A stretch of DNA of 64,000 nt from Poa pratensis (lineage: Eukaryota > Streptophyta > Magnoliopsida > Poales > Poaceae): assembly GCA_947311845.1 (NCBI GenBank), contig CAMZMU010000041.1:118258100-118322099 (forward strand), in the 5' to 3' direction. Under the pieces are notes generated by a model. That model saw only the letters and a program-made list of their open reading frames with translations. It searched no databases and was not told where the DNA came from. The translations under genes were made by a program, and so were the position numbers. Shown piece after piece: positions 33,088-45,629 of this stretch. Position 1 is the stretch's first letter, and each line of letters begins with the position of its first letter.

Positions 33088-33472
33088 ATTTTGAACCATC
33101 AGGATGGGTTCCCTCAGTAAAAGTTGTTATCAATGGTGAAACTTTTCATGCTCGATGTGATATTATGTCTGAATTCTGTTTAATGCCCAAGGATATTTTT
33201 GATTCCTTAAATCTTTGGGAGCTTTCCAAATGCGAAGTTTGTATAATTTTGGGTGATAATACTGTTAAATTACCAAGAGTAGTGCAGGAGTAGGACAAAT
33301 TACGCTTGGAAGATCTCTGTTGAAACGCTTTGGAGCAATAATAGATGTGGGCCAAGACACTATGAATTTCGCCTCTTCACCTATGTGTAACCAAGTATTT
33401 CCTAAAGATAAGGGTAAAGGTAAGAGAGCTAAGCGTAAGACTGTTGATGCTTCATCACTTGGAAACACTTGA
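33078..33472 (+). pseudogene. Aspartic protease-like remnant of the nested element
   Basis: PVNFEPSGWVPSVKVVING and TFHARCDIMSEFCLMPKDIF align with the Gypsy protease flap/active-site region, but the usual D-x-G motif is D-I-M here. After a frameshift near 33290 the reading continues VGQITLGRSLLKRFGAIIDV to a basic KGKGKRAKRKTVD end and stop at 33470-33472. The altered active site and the shift argue against activity. Confidence 0.6.
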
Positions 33473-36011
33473 TTCTTACTTTCTGCGCCTAGCTGAAAGG
33501 CGTTAAAGAAAAGCGCTTATGGGAGACAACCCATTATTTTATTTCTGCAATTTTTCTTTTCTTTTTGAGTCAAGGAGTTGTTTACTTCTGTAACAATTCC
33601 TTTGTATCTTTATTTTATCGCATTGTTGTGCCAAGTATTGCCTCTAATAGGAAGATGATGCTAGATTTGGATTTCTGCGCAGGAACAGATTTCTGCTGTT
33701 CACCGTTTTATTCTGTAAAATCACAGAAAAATTATTTAAATCTGCAAATTTTTGCGTGATCCTCAGATATGTACGCATCTTTCGTTAGTTTAAAGTTTTT
33801 CGATCTGAGCAACGTAAGTGCTCGAAAAAATTCGTCTTTGCGGACTGTTCTGTTTAGACAGATTCTGTCTTTTATTTTTCGCATTCTCTCTTTTACTAGT
33901 GTTGAGTGGAATTCTTTTTTAGGGTGAAGAGCTTCACATAACATCAGTGGCAGTAGCTAATGTTAAAAGTAACGGTCATGTTTGTGTCCTTATAGAACAT
34001 GTGAGTTTTTGATTGTGCACTAACCCTCTAATGAGAATTACTTTGAGTTTGGTGTGGCGGAAGTTTTCAAGGGTCAAGAGAGAAGGATGATATAATGTGA
34101 TCAAGAAGAGTGAAGAGCTTAAGCTTGGGGATGCTCCCATGGATCACCCCAGCATATTTCAAGAAGACTCAAGCGTCTAAGCTTGGGGATGCCCAAGGCA
34201 TCCCCTTCTTCATCAGCAACTTATCAGGTCATCTCTAGTGAAACTATATTTTAATTCTTTCACATCATATGTGCTTTACTTGGAGCGTCTGTGTGCTTTT
34301 ATTTTCAGTATTTTATTTTTCTTATGGTCAACTTGATTGGACCCCAGCATTCTTGATTGGGAGAGACACGCTCCGCTTTTTCATATGAATACTCCTATTC
34401 TTCACTTATACTTGTTGAGTATTCTTATCTAGCTATTGCTATGCTTTTAGCTCCTGTTTTGCATGCATCTCTTATTCAGAGCTGTTAGTTCTTTTAAAGA
34501 AAGTACTCTCTTGCTTCACTTATAATTGTTTGGAGAGTTTATGTTGAAATAAATTGATTGGTGTTTGGTTGGAACAGAAAATGTTGCATGTGGTAGATGG
34601 TATAATGGAAAAAGCTTACATATTCTTGTAGATCACTGTATTGGATAATTTGATACTTGTCAATTGTTTTGAGTTATCAAGTAGTTCATGTTTAAGCTTT
34701 TGTATCATGTAGTTAAAACCTATTAATGAAGAACTACCGTAAAGCTCGTTGAAATTTGGTTTGCATGATTGGTATCTCTAAGGTCTAGATATTTTCTAGT
34801 AAAAGGGTTTGGTTAACAAGGAAGACAGTGTAGAGTCTTATAATGCTTGCAATATGTTTTCATATAAGTCTTGCTGTGTCGGTTGATATCCTGTGTTTGC
34901 TTCAAATAACCTTGCTAGCCTAAACTCTGTACTGAGAGGGAATGCTTCTCGTGCATCCAAAACCTTGAGCCAAAATCCATGCCATCTGTGTCCACCATAA
35001 CTACCTATATGTGGTATTTCCTTGCCATTCCAAGTAAATTTTTCATGTGCTACCTTTAAACTATTCAAACTTTATTACTCCTATTTTGTGTCAATGTTTA
35101 CCAAGCTCATGAGGACGGGGTGGATGTCTTTATGTCAACTGTCAAACAGACTTTACCACCGGACTAGCGGCATATACATCCGCTTATCCATTAATTTTGC
35201 AAAAAGAGCTGGCAAATGGGGTGCCCAGTCCCAATTAATTACAACTTTAACCGCTTAATTCTCTTCACATTTTTGCCCTGATTTATCAGTCAAGCAATGA
35301 CAAACAGTGAAATATCTGCATGTGTAAACAAAAGAGAAAGAGGGATGATCTGCCTTGCTGGTAGAAATAACGTCCTTCATGGGAGCCGCTCTTAAAAGTC
35401 TGGTTGGCAGGGGTCATATTGTACTTTCCATTTTTGATTCGTTGACAATTAACAAACACCTCTCAAAACTTATTTTTACTCTCTATATGATTTCAAAAAC
35501 TTAAAAAGCTCTAGCACATGATTTAATCCCTGCTTCCCTCTGCGAAGGGCCTTTCTTTTACTTTTATGTTGAGTCAGTTTTCCTACTTCTTTCTATCTTA
35601 GAAGCAAACACTAGTGTCAACTTTGGTGCAACAATTTTTATATGCTTGTATATTGCACTTATTATATTGCTTTGTGTTGACAAATATCCATGAGATATAT
35701 ATGTTGAAAGTTGAAAGCAATTGCTGAAACTTAAATCTTCCTTTGTGTTGGTTAAATACCTTTTACTTAGAATCTATTGCTTTATGAGTTAACTCTTATG
35801 CAAAACTCTTTGATGCTTGTCTCGAAAGTACTATTCATGAAAAGTTTTTGCTTATATGATTCAGTTGTTTGCTCATTATCTACTTGCTAGCAAACTATAG
35901 ACCATTGACCTGGATCACTTCATTCATAACATGTGCTTTACAATACTATTTGATCACTTCATTTATCGTTTTACCTACTCGAGGACGAGTAGAACTAAGC
36001 TTGGGGATGCT
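33473..36011 (+). other. Non-coding interior of the nested element
   Basis: There is no polymerase or integrase. GCTTGGGGATGC words recur (34120, 34180, 36000), including the polypurine tract. A short minus-strand open frame at 34838-35068 is unassigned. Confidence 0.6.
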
Positions 36012-37591
36012 TGATACGTCTCAAACGTATCTATAATTTCTGATGTTCCATGTTGATATTATACCAATTGTTACATGTTTTATATACACTTCATAGCATT
36101 TTTATGCATTTTCTGGGACTAACCTATTAACAAGATGCCACAGTGCCAGTTCCTGTTTTCTGCTGTTTTTGTATTCCAGAAAAGCTAGTCTGGAAATATT
36201 CTCGGAATTGGACGAAACTTGGACAGAACCTCCTATTTTTCCAACACGAACACGGAGTCCAAAGGAGAGACGGAGGGGAGCCACGTGGCACCACACCATG
36301 GGGCCGCGCGGGCCCCCCTGCCGCGCCGTGGGGTGGTGTGGGCCCCACGGCTCCAGCGCCGCCCTTTCGCCTATTTATTCCTCCCGACGCGAAAACCCTA
36401 ATACCCGAGCCATTATCCACGAAAAGTTCCAGAGACGCCGCCGCCGTCAACCCTAGCTCGGGAGGGTTCAGAAGCTCTTCCCGGCACCCTGCCGGAGAGG
36501 GGAATCATCACCGGAGGGCTCTACATCACCATGCCTGCCTCCGGAGTGATGCGTGAGTAGTTCATCCTTGGACTACGGGTCCATGGCAGTAGCTAGATGG
36601 TTGTCTCTCCACTTTATGCTATCATGTTTAGATCTTGTGAGCTGCCTATCATGATCAAGATCATCTTATTGTAATGCTACATGTTGTGTTTGCTGGGATC
36701 CGATGAATATTGAATACTATGTCAAGTTGATTATCAATCTATCTTATATGTTATTTATGATCTTGCATGCTTTCCGTTACTAGTAGATGCTTTGGCCAAG
36801 TAGATGCTTGTAACTCCAAGAGTGAGTATTTATGCTAGATAGTGGGTTCATGCCTCCGGTAATCTGGGAGAGTGACAATAACTTCTAAGATTGTGGATGT
36901 GCTGTTGCCACTAGGGATAAAATAACCGATGCTTAGCTTAAGGGTGCGCCGTTAGGTCTAATGCATTTGTTTACATTACGCACATTACTTAATGCAATTA
37001 TCCGTTGCTTGCAACTTAATACCAACGGGGAACTCGGATGACAACCTGGCGGTGGATTATTAGTCATAGACGCTGTTGGATAACGGTCTATGTATTTTGT
37101 CGTAATGCCCACATGAATATCATAGTAATCATCATGTCATATATATGCATTGTCATGCGCTCAATATTTTGTCAATTGCCCAGCTGTAATTTGTTCACCC
37201 AGCATGTTAGTTATCTTTTATGGAGAGACACACTAGTGAACTGTGGACCCCGGTCCATTTTTTATACTGATAATACAACCAACTGCAAACATTGTTCCTT
37301 TTCATTCTCTGCAATTTACTACTATTTTCCACACCATACGTTTAATCCTTTTTTTCAGCAAGCCGGTGAGATTGACAACCTCACTGTTTCGTTGGGGCAA
37401 AGTAGTTTGATTGTGTTGTGTGCAAATTCCACGTTGGTGATCGTAAACGGCGCCACCAACAACCTTCGGAAGTGATTTCTTGTTCCTACTGGTTCGATTA
37501 AACCTGGGTTTCATACTGAGGGAAACTTCCGCTACACTGCTTCATACCTTCCTCTTGGGGTCTCTCAACGAACGTGTGATCCACGCCATCA
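36012..37591 (+). repeat. 3' LTR of the nested element
   Basis: It pairs with 30896-32484 and is followed by the GCGCT duplication. Confidence 0.94.
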
Positions 37592-37596
37592 GCGCT

Positions 37597-39488
37597 GCTC
37601 GCATAAATAAAAGCTGCTAAATCCTTGAAGCTTGCTGAGCTTGATAGTGATGTCCTTTGCTCCGAGCCTGTTGCGAAGAATTGCTTCTCGATAAGTTCGG
37701 GTATTTTCTTGCGACATTCTCTTTTCTTTGTACTCATGTGTCTCCATGAAGGATTGTTAATCACCACTGTTTTTCCTGTCCTGTAGGCTCAGATCTGCAA
37801 GATTTATCTTCTCCTTCCTCTGGTTGCCTGATGAAGAGCATCCGTATTGCCTTGGGTATGGTTTACCTCCTTTTATGGCTGTGACACTGCTACTTTCATC
37901 CATAACCGTCAATATCTTGCAGGGCCACGATTGAAGGGGATACAAAGTCTGCCTCTTTCGCTGCTCTCTCTCAGTCAACCATGAGCGAGGATGACGTTGC
38001 TGACGAAAACATGGGGACTAGCGATGGCGCGACTCATCTAAAGCCTTCCTTAGAGCAGGGTATTGTCGATGCGGCTCCTGCCATGGCTCCAGTCACGGCG
38101 CCATCTGCGACTCCTGATGTTATAGGGGTGCCAATTGAAGTTAGAGCTCCGGTTTCTGAAACGGCTGATCACCCAGGCGCTAATAGTTCCAAATCAATTG
38201 CGGATGCCATAGTTGCAGCTGGAGAAAGGCACGCCGCTTTACTGTGCGACCTGGTTGAGCAATTTTCTTCAAGTTGCCAGGTACGCATACCGTAGCCCCC
38301 AAGTATCAAGACCTTGTGTCAGTGAATGGGGTGTTGATTCTTTTTGTTCTCCAAGTTTTGAGCCCCCAATGCCTTTATGAATTGCTTACATTTTTCTCTA
38401 TTTGTTTGCAGCTTGACCTTTCCTCGCTTGATGCTTCTGACTCGATGAAAGGCAAGGGCATGTCCTTAGGTCAGCCTGAAATAATGCGATCTCCCTTGGA
38501 GCAACATAATGAGATCATTAGAAACCAGGCACAAGAAATAAAGGCACTCAAAGGTCATCTTGACTCCTGTGAAGAGCAATTTAAAGAGCTTGAAGCAGAT
38601 TCCGGGCAGTGGCTCATGGAGAAGGATGAGGTCATAAAATCCTTGCGAGAGGGGCTGAGTCTTAAATCTGAATTGATTGATCGACTGAAAGGAGATCATG
38701 CGAGGGAGCTCGCCGCGCGAGATGAAAAATATAACTCGCTGCTCAAGGCTTTTGAGGTTTTGGGTCTGTTGTTAAATCAGCCATCTGCAACTTGCCGGTA
38801 CATCCTTAGTCCTTTGTCTCTTGATCATGCATATTTAGGTGACCACCATGAGTTGCTGATTTGGATCTGATTTTGCTTTTTTGACGCAGGGCCTGGTGCT
38901 CCAGTATTCCGCTCCAATTTGAAGGACCAGCTGGAATATCTTTCTGATTTTAGCCAGCGCCTCCTGAATGTTACCAAGGAAGTTATGACAAAGATCTCCC
39001 CTAGGATTGATGCTCCCGTGTCGTGTGAGCATTGGCTGAACAGACTGTTCAAGGCTCCCCATTATGTCTCTGATTGGAAGGGGTCCTCTGCTCGCGCCGG
39101 AGCTGCTCATCTTTTGACATTACTCCGGGCATATTATCTAGAAATAGAAATTGGCAACGTTGCTCTTCATGACCGGGCAAAGCGCGCGGACGATACCGAT
39201 CTTCCAATGAGTGAGTATTTCGACATCTGGAAGGGGATGCGTGGGTACGCCACACTGCTAGTTAAGAACTTAGACTTGGGCTCTTATCTTGGGAGATTCA
39301 ATCCCGACGGCAGCAAAGTTGCGAAGGCAAAATGCACTGGGGCTGATTCATCCCGGGCTTCCAATCCAACGTCGGGACCTGGTGGTCCTTCTACTTTGTC
39401 TGGTGGTGCCCTGGTTATAAGGACACCTGCCGCTTCAGCCCCAAGACAAACCGCGCAGACTTCTGTCCCTGCGACTTGGAAGCAGTAA
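37597..39488 (+). pseudogene. Antisense ORF of the Gypsy element, 3' part (coiled coil)
   Basis: This continues the ORF interrupted at 30890. An acidic segment starts MSEDDVADENMGTSDGATH (37981). Donor CAG/GTACGC at 38280 and acceptor TTTGCAG at 38410 join to LDLSSLDASDSMKGKGMS. A coiled coil follows (QAQEIKALKGHLDSCEEQF...MEKDEVIKSL), a second intron near 38757-38889, then DQLEYLSDFSQRLLNVTKEV, MSEYFDIWKGMRGYATLL and a Ser/Pro/Thr-rich end at 39486-39488. It resembles the coiled-coil ORF at 1-969 in layout (coiled coil, intron, helical domain, low-complexity tail). This half is largely open. Function unknown. Confidence 0.7.
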
Positions 39489-40105
39489 TAAATAGTAATG
39501 TGGGATGTGCCCGTTAGTTTATAAAACATTTGTGTACTATAAGCAGTACTTTTGTGACCTATAAGCAGGTTCTTTTATGATATTTCCATTAAGCAGACGC
39601 TCGCGCGGCTCAGTATTTCCTAGAAACATGTGTGTTCAGAGTCGAGAAAGGCCATGATAGACATTCAGACTCGATTGACGCCACACCGCAGTACTTTGGC
39701 CGCATAATGCAAGACGCTTCTAACTTAAGGATAAGTGCCACTCGTTTGACAAAGGTTGAGGTGCGAGCTGTGCTCGCTGTGCTTGTAAAAAGCCCTCAAG
39801 GGTTAGTGATGTATGAAATTCAAAAGACTCAGCAACTCAATGATAGTTGAGGCGAAACGACGAACCCTTGAATGTCAAGGGCGCCGGCTTTATTTTATAA
39901 TCACTTAATTTCTTACAGGGTGTGACAAAGACGATGCAGACCTTTAATGCGAGTTTTCTGTTCCTCGCAGGTCATGCATACTTGATACTCATCGCACTTG
40001 GTTGCGAATTGATACTCCTGATGGAGCGGGGTTGAACACCTGATTGGTTCATGTTTGAGTCGCTAAAAGCGACTCGGGTCGAGCATGATAGCTCCGATGT
40101 GTTGC
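39489..40105. other. Spacer where pol should be
   Basis: Only short open frames are present. RT, RNase H and integrase, expected between protease and the antisense ORF, are missing. Confidence 0.5.
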
Positions 40106-40504
40106 TCATGTCAAAGTAAGGAACAAATCCTTTGAAAGATTAGTCGCACTGGGTTGCGACTTAAGCTGGTTCACGTCTATGTTGTAGGGTCTCACAATAA
40201 CTGGACCTCTTTGACTGGGGTTGTTGATTGAGATTGGATCTATGCATATGCGCCATCTCTCGTCTTCTTTTTGTATCAAAGCGATTTCTGAAGCATTATC
40301 TTCCTGATTCGCGACTGCTTGGTTAGAATTCACCATCCGGTGAGTACATCCCGCTGTCCGCCCTGTAGCGTCCCCAATGCGACTCGTTTTGGGCTGCGAA
40401 GGCTCATCGATGGCCTGTGACCGTGTGAGGAGTTGGCGATGCAAGCTTCTTCTGCAATTTTTGAGCCTGCTTCCTCGCATTCTAGCGCCTTTGTATGTCT
40501 CCAT
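40106..40504 (-). pseudogene. Reverse transcriptase scrap of the Tat-like element
   Basis: ALIQKEDERWRICIDPISIN matches the first RT block (VxVxKKxxxWRxCIDFxxLN), then homology ends. The catalytic boxes are gone, which makes this element non-autonomous. Confidence 0.6.
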
Positions 40505-40537
40505 GCACCGTGATCACACCGTTTGGTCCTGGTATTT

Positions 40538-41554
40538 TTAACTGCAAGTAGACGTAGCAGGGGCGGGCAGTGAATTTGACATAGGCTTCTCTCCGAAGAG
40601 CGCATGGTATGGGCTTTTGATAGCTACCACCTCAAAGCTTAGGAGTTCTGTGCGGAAGTCTCGCTCAGTCCTAAAACTGACTTCGAGGGTTATTTTTCCT
40701 ATAGGTCGAGTAATTACTCCTGGAATTATGCCTTGGATATCCTTCTTGGTTGGCTGTAGCCGCCACTCGGGTATGTTCATTCGACGGAGCGTGTCTTGGT
40801 ATAGGATGTTTACTCTTCCTCCTCCATCCATGAGGACTTTGTTCAACCTGTATCCCGCGACTTGTGGTGCGACTACAAGGGCCAACTGTCCTGGATCTTT
40901 TACTTCTGGGGGATGATCGTCGCGACTCCAAATGACCGATCGCTCCGTCCAGCGACGGCATCTTTCCGGTGTTGGGATTTGGTCACATCTCCGGTTGCTG
41001 TCCACTTGTTTTCTTTTTCCCGCTGTTTGCACCTCCACGGTATGAAATTGCCCTGTATTTCTTCTAAATGAAGGGTTGGGCGTTTGGTGGGAGCTCGCCT
41101 TGTCCTTATGCTGCATTGATCCGCTGTGAGTCGCGACTGATGAATCACTTTCTTTCCACCGCCTGTAGTAATGGCACTGCGCCTTCGTGTGGCTCGCGGG
41201 TCTCCCATTCCTTTTGCGGTGTAAGTCGCAGGGACCGTCAAAGATCCCTTCGGCGCTATTGGGAAGTGATTCCTTGTCTCTTATTTGCTCCTTCTGTTGA
41301 CACTTACGGTCTTCAGACTGTGTTGCTTGCGCTTTTTCCTTTGGGATTTGTGATAAGCCGCCTGCCACCTTATCTGTCTTTGCATACTTATTGGCTGTTG
41401 CCAAAAGTTGGTCGAAACTATCGATCTTATGTCCAGTGCGACTTAATTTATGCACCAGCGGCTCAAATCTAGAATTTTTCCTTATGACTTGTACTGCAGA
41501 TTGCACTGTTATATTTTTGCGGAGCCAAGAATTTCTGCGACTCTTTTTATCCAA
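40538..41554 (-). pseudogene. Gag C-terminus and aspartic protease
   Basis: The N-terminal part (LVHKLSRTGHKIDSFDQLLA) continues gag. The protease follows with LALVVAPQVAGYRLNKVLMD, GGGRVNILYQDTLRRMNI and GVITRPIGKITLEVSF. The D-G-G active-site motif is intact, as in Tat-type Gypsy proteases (LxDGGSxVNILY). The expected gag zinc knuckle is not clear. It processes the polyprotein in functional relatives; here the downstream polymerase is missing. Confidence 0.8.
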
Positions 41555-42615
41555 TCGCTGCTTGATTCATCCTCCTTCTGGACGCATTGCCTGAGGTTTT
41601 TCATGTCTTCCGTTTGGAATCTTTTGATGAACTTATCCTTCAGGTCTTCCCATGTGTTTATTGACCTGGTGGCAATTTTAGCAGCCAATCCCTGGCTTCT
41701 CCCTGTATTACCAAGTGAAAATATTTTACGCACACCTCCTGAGTTGCATCAATTCCTGTCATGTTTATTTCATAATACTTTATCCATAAGGCGGGGTCTT
41801 GGTCGTTATGGTAGGTGGTGACTCGATGCGACTCACCAAAGTTTGGAGGGAAACGAGTGAGCCGTATTTCCTCCCCAAAGCATGCTGGCCCTTTCAATAA
41901 CGAATAGGAGCTTACTGGTGCTGAATATTTATCTGATTCAGTTTCAAACTGGGTTGGTTGAGTCACCTCGGGCATTTGTGGCTCATCATCTGCCTTATTT
42001 TCTTTGCCTGGTGATATTTGCAGACCTGCTAGCTGGTTGACTACTTCTTCCAGGCCGCATCCTTCTCCGCCCCATGACACCTCGTGTTGCGGCTCGTTGG
42101 GCGTGATTCCATACATGTTTGCTTGTTGTAGGACAGCAGTTTGTAGTAGGTCAATCGCATGGCGAGCTTCCTTATCAGCTCGCATGTCTCCACCGGTGCT
42201 ATTCTTGACAATATCCCGATCGCGGCGTGCACATTGCTCTCCGGATTGTTGTGGAACTTCTGCTTCATCTCTCGCCTTCATTCGTCCGTCTTGGTCCAAA
42301 TCACCTGCTACTTTTGCTGCCAACGCCGCAGTCGCCGATCTTCTTCTTGGAGTTTTTGTGCTCGGCCGCGAGCCTTTGCGCTTCTTCACAAAGCTCCGTC
42401 CTGACAGCTTCGATTTCTTTAATTTTGGGATCTTCCTCCCAGCTCGGTAGAGATTCCCAAACTGGTTTTGACGGGACGGGAGCGGATTCTTTTGTTGTCG
42501 CTTGTTGCAGTTCTTCCAGCACGCGGACCCTGACTGGCCGTAGTTGCTCTCCTGATTCGCCTCCTTGAGTCGCGTCCATAGATCTACGACTGACGGATCC
42601 GACGAAGATTTTCAC
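41509..42615 (-). pseudogene. Gag of the Tat-like Gypsy element
   Basis: From 42615 down: a charged N-terminal region (SWEEDPKIKEIEAVRTELCE), a frame change near 42380, then IRLTRFPPNFGESHRVTTYH and DPALWIKYYEINMTGIDATQ. VKYFHLVIQGEARDWLLKLP and, in another frame, INTWEDLKDKFIKRFQTEDM complete the pattern. This is the retrotransposon gag signature (WxxxYE...L.GxAxxWxxxLP..SIxxWxxLxxxFxxxF). Two frame changes show decay. Confidence 0.85.
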
Positions 42616-42803
42616 AGACCCAATTAATGGGAATAATGTACCCGAACTCGCCGTGATCTACCTCGGGTCCTCACTCTGAGTCATCGATGAAGGGAACACC
42701 ATTGATGTTTTCAACCTGGCCGATGGCGATGTCCTTGAACCCTGATTCCAATCCTGCGCGGAACGTGACGCTCTTGACCGCAGGCCCCACGGTGGGCGCC
42801 AAC

Positions 42804-43318
42804 TATCGTGGGTTTGTCACGTCAGATGTCATGGATGACTTCGTAGGTGTGGGATTGCGCGAGTCAATCGTCTCTGAGCTTGGATCGCAGGAACAAAGAT
42901 CAACACAGATTTACCCAGGTTCGGCCTCTCAATGTGAGGTAAAGACGTACTTCCTGCCTACCCTAGATTGGTATTGATATGATATATGTGGTGTTACATT
43001 GGAGGCGATCCGATCTCGGTACTCGCCGTATGAACTAGGGTTTGAGGGCTTGTCTCGTCTAAGTCCTGCGAGTTCTCTTTATATACACAGAGACTCGCCA
43101 GATTACAAAGGAAACTTCCTCCAAAAGGAATATATCAACTGGAACCTACTCGGAGACTAATTAGTCTTCACGTCTTCCAAGATATGTCTTTTAGATTCTT
43201 CTCCTTGTGGCGGTGCGATATTGGGCTTGCTTTCATGTAGGCCTTTGCTCTTGCGAGTAAAGTAGGTCGCACTTATCAATATGGGCCGCGGGTTAATCCA
43301 CAAAGTATTCCCTCGACA
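42804..43318 (-). repeat. 5' LTR of the Tat-like Gypsy element
   Basis: It pairs with 28781-29294. The inner end is mutated (TATCG for TGTCG), and the primer-site sequence lies just to its left. Confidence 0.92.
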
Positions 43319-44190
43319 CTTGGCAAACCCTAAATTACTCATAGTGAACAATGATGCGCTATGTTACATGATCCCAACTGTCTATGCCATCCCACCGAGT
43401 CGGGCACAAACACGACAACGTCGCCATGGCTTGACGCACACAACCACACACAATTTGTGGGCTAGCTAGTGTTCAGTTCTTAGTCCGACAAAACTGCAAA
43501 AGACACTTAAGTGACGAAACTGAGTCATAAAACCTAACTTCACAAAACTGAGGAATTCAACACTTCACTCCTCCTGCATCCTCCCAACGCTCTGAGTGTT
43601 ATAAAATACAAGCAATAAATAATGCAGAAAAGTAAGATCAACAGAACACAGAAACGCGATTTGAACATGGAAAACCCTTTCAAGGAGGAAAAGAAAAAAA
43701 CCAGAGTCACATTTTTTACTATGACCAGGTGAGTTTACACAAACGACAGGGATTTATAACTTTCGACTTATTCCAGCCGGTGGATTACAAGAGGTATTTA
43801 TTCGGTAACGCTCAACTCGGCTCAAGCCTCCGGCGATGTGTCTCGCTCCGCTCGTCAGAAGTTGGATTTATTTTTATATGAATTTGAATCACACAAAAAT
43901 AACACTGTGCCATGTGGCGGACGAGTTTCTCCATACATCTTTGCACTCCTTCCTCCACTCTCGTCACCGGCCAAGAACCAGGTCGCGGACACACAAGGTA
44001 ACCATCTGGCCACATTGAGAATAACGTTTAGGCAATTTTCTGTAATTGTGACACCGTGTGCAGTATCTATGACAATAAGGGCTGTTTTATTTTTCTAGTG
44101 ATGGCTTGAGCGAATGTGCAGGTTGTTGTATCATTGAAACAGTGATGATTTTTTTCTGCGGCGACGATGAAGCAATTGTGCAATTAGCTA
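43319..44190. other. Unassigned flank of the Gypsy insertion
   Basis: No gene is visible. It continues the sequence interrupted at 28780. A/T-rich stretches such as AACATGGAAAACCC (near 43665) recall plant repeat boundaries but are not diagnostic. Confidence 0.3.
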
Positions 44191-44313
44191 CTCCCTCCGT
44201 TCCAAATTAATTGAATTGGTTTTGTTCAAATATGGATGTATCTATTCTTGTTTCATGTCTAGATACATCCATGTGTAACCAAATGTGTGTCAATTAAATC
44301 CGAACGGAGGGAG
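44191..44313. mobile_element. Stowaway MITE (123 bp)
   Basis: CTCCCTCCGTTCCAAATTAA at the left is matched by the inverse TTAAATCCGAACGGAGGGAG at the right, with TA on both sides (44189-44190 and 44314-44315). Confidence 0.93.
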
Positions 44314-45629
44314 TACGATTTTGTCTAGACACGTTAATATTCAGTTGTGTTATGTATATAAATTTTGACCGGGTTACGTACACAAATTAGAAGGAACATG
44401 TTATATTCAGTTGAAAGTGAGTCAATCATTTCCTGCATTTGTAATTCAGCAAATGTTTGTTGCTAAAAGTCTAAAATTTGGTTGTAAATTGTAGTTGCTG
44501 CTTCAGTGCTCCGCCCTAAACCATATAAACATAGCGACCCCGTATATTTTTCCGATAGCTGGAGCTGACCTGGGAGTCTCGGGCTTGCTTGTAAACAAGT
44601 CTGGAAAAAGAGAGCAAAATTGGCGGAGCTAGGATTCAAACCTAGGTCTGACGGGTGAAGCGCAGAGAGCAAAGCCTCTAGGCTAGATGTGCCTTGATGA
44701 TTTAAAATGCATCCATTATATAATATATTATGAATTCTCGTGTCTTTCATTGAGCACACCATACATAACGGAGAGAAGATTTTCATCGTTTTAGACTCAT
44801 TAATCATAGAAATTGAATACCAAATCATTCAAAATTAATTCTAAGAAATTAACAACATGAAACTAAAATACAGATAAACCCATTTTCATGAAAAACTTGA
44901 TGATTATAGCACAGTAATAAACATTAAAAAATACAAGATATTGTGTGCATCTTGTATGCTCTCCTCGCGGGAGCATGGGGCGAGGCGTGGCCGGCGGTGG
45001 GAGCATCGAGGCATCACCTTCTTTTCTTGCTATGCTCGCTGACTCTCGGTAATTTGGATGGTATCCAAAAGAACATAACGTATCGCTTCGCTCGTATGGA
45101 ATGTAACCTTATGTACCGCTCCTCCTCCTATCGGGCTAGGAAAAAAATTATTTGCAAAAAGAAAAAGAGCTTCTCGGGCCAGACCGAGTCGAGCCAGGCA
45201 CGGCCCGAGGTCGTTTCGGTTGAGTAAAAGGCAGCTCGGCTCGGTCCATCGTTGTAGCAGATCGATTCAAGCTCAGAGCGAGCTGAACAACTCGGTTCGT
45301 ATATAGATCCAAACCATGCAATAAAACACTAGAGATATAAACCTTATAATGTAGACCAAGTACACGCAACACTAAAAATTAGATCCACAACATGCATGTC
45401 TGCATGCCTCGATCGCCATCTAGATCTAAAGATGCAGCCCTAAAAATGTAGACCCAAAACAAAGGATAATGTAGACCCACAACATGAAATGAAACAAATA
45501 CACACAAATAACCACCTAGGCATAAAACATGCAACCTAGTGATCATGACCACTAAATGGGATCAAATCCATATGTAGACCCACAGCATGAAATATAAGCC
45601 AAATGCAAAAATAACTATCAAAACTGAGA

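Larger units (their letters stand above)
30896..37591 (+). mobile_element. Nested non-autonomous Gypsy-type LTR retrotransposon
   Basis: LTRs at 30896-32484 and 36012-37591 (1.59 and 1.58 kb) have TGAT...ATCA ends. The 5-bp duplication GCGCT is at 30891-30895 and 37592-37596. A primer-site-like TGGCGCCGTTGCCGGGG starts at 32496, and a purine tract AAGCTTGGGGATGC precedes the right LTR, so the orientation is plus. The 3.5-kb interior has only gag-like and protease-like remnants and no RT, RNase H or integrase. The LTRs look about 97-98% identical, so it is younger than its host element. A solo LTR of the same family lies at 55549-57147. Confidence 0.94.
28781..43318 (-). mobile_element. Tat-like Ty3/Gypsy retrotransposon lacking most of pol
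   Basis: LTRs at 28781-29294 and 42804-43318 have TGTCG...CGACA ends (the inner right end mutated to TATCG). The 5-bp target duplication CTTGG is at 28776-28780 and 43319-43323. Minus orientation is shown by a primer-binding-type TGGCGCCCACCGTGGGG just inside the right LTR and a purine tract (CTGAACTTGGGGGCTAA) just inside the left LTR. On the minus strand it encodes gag and protease; RT is reduced to a scrap and RNase H and integrase are absent. An opposite-strand spliced ORF fills the 3' half. Its LTRs differ at roughly 5% of positions by eye. A younger element sits inside at 30896-37591. Confidence 0.93.
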
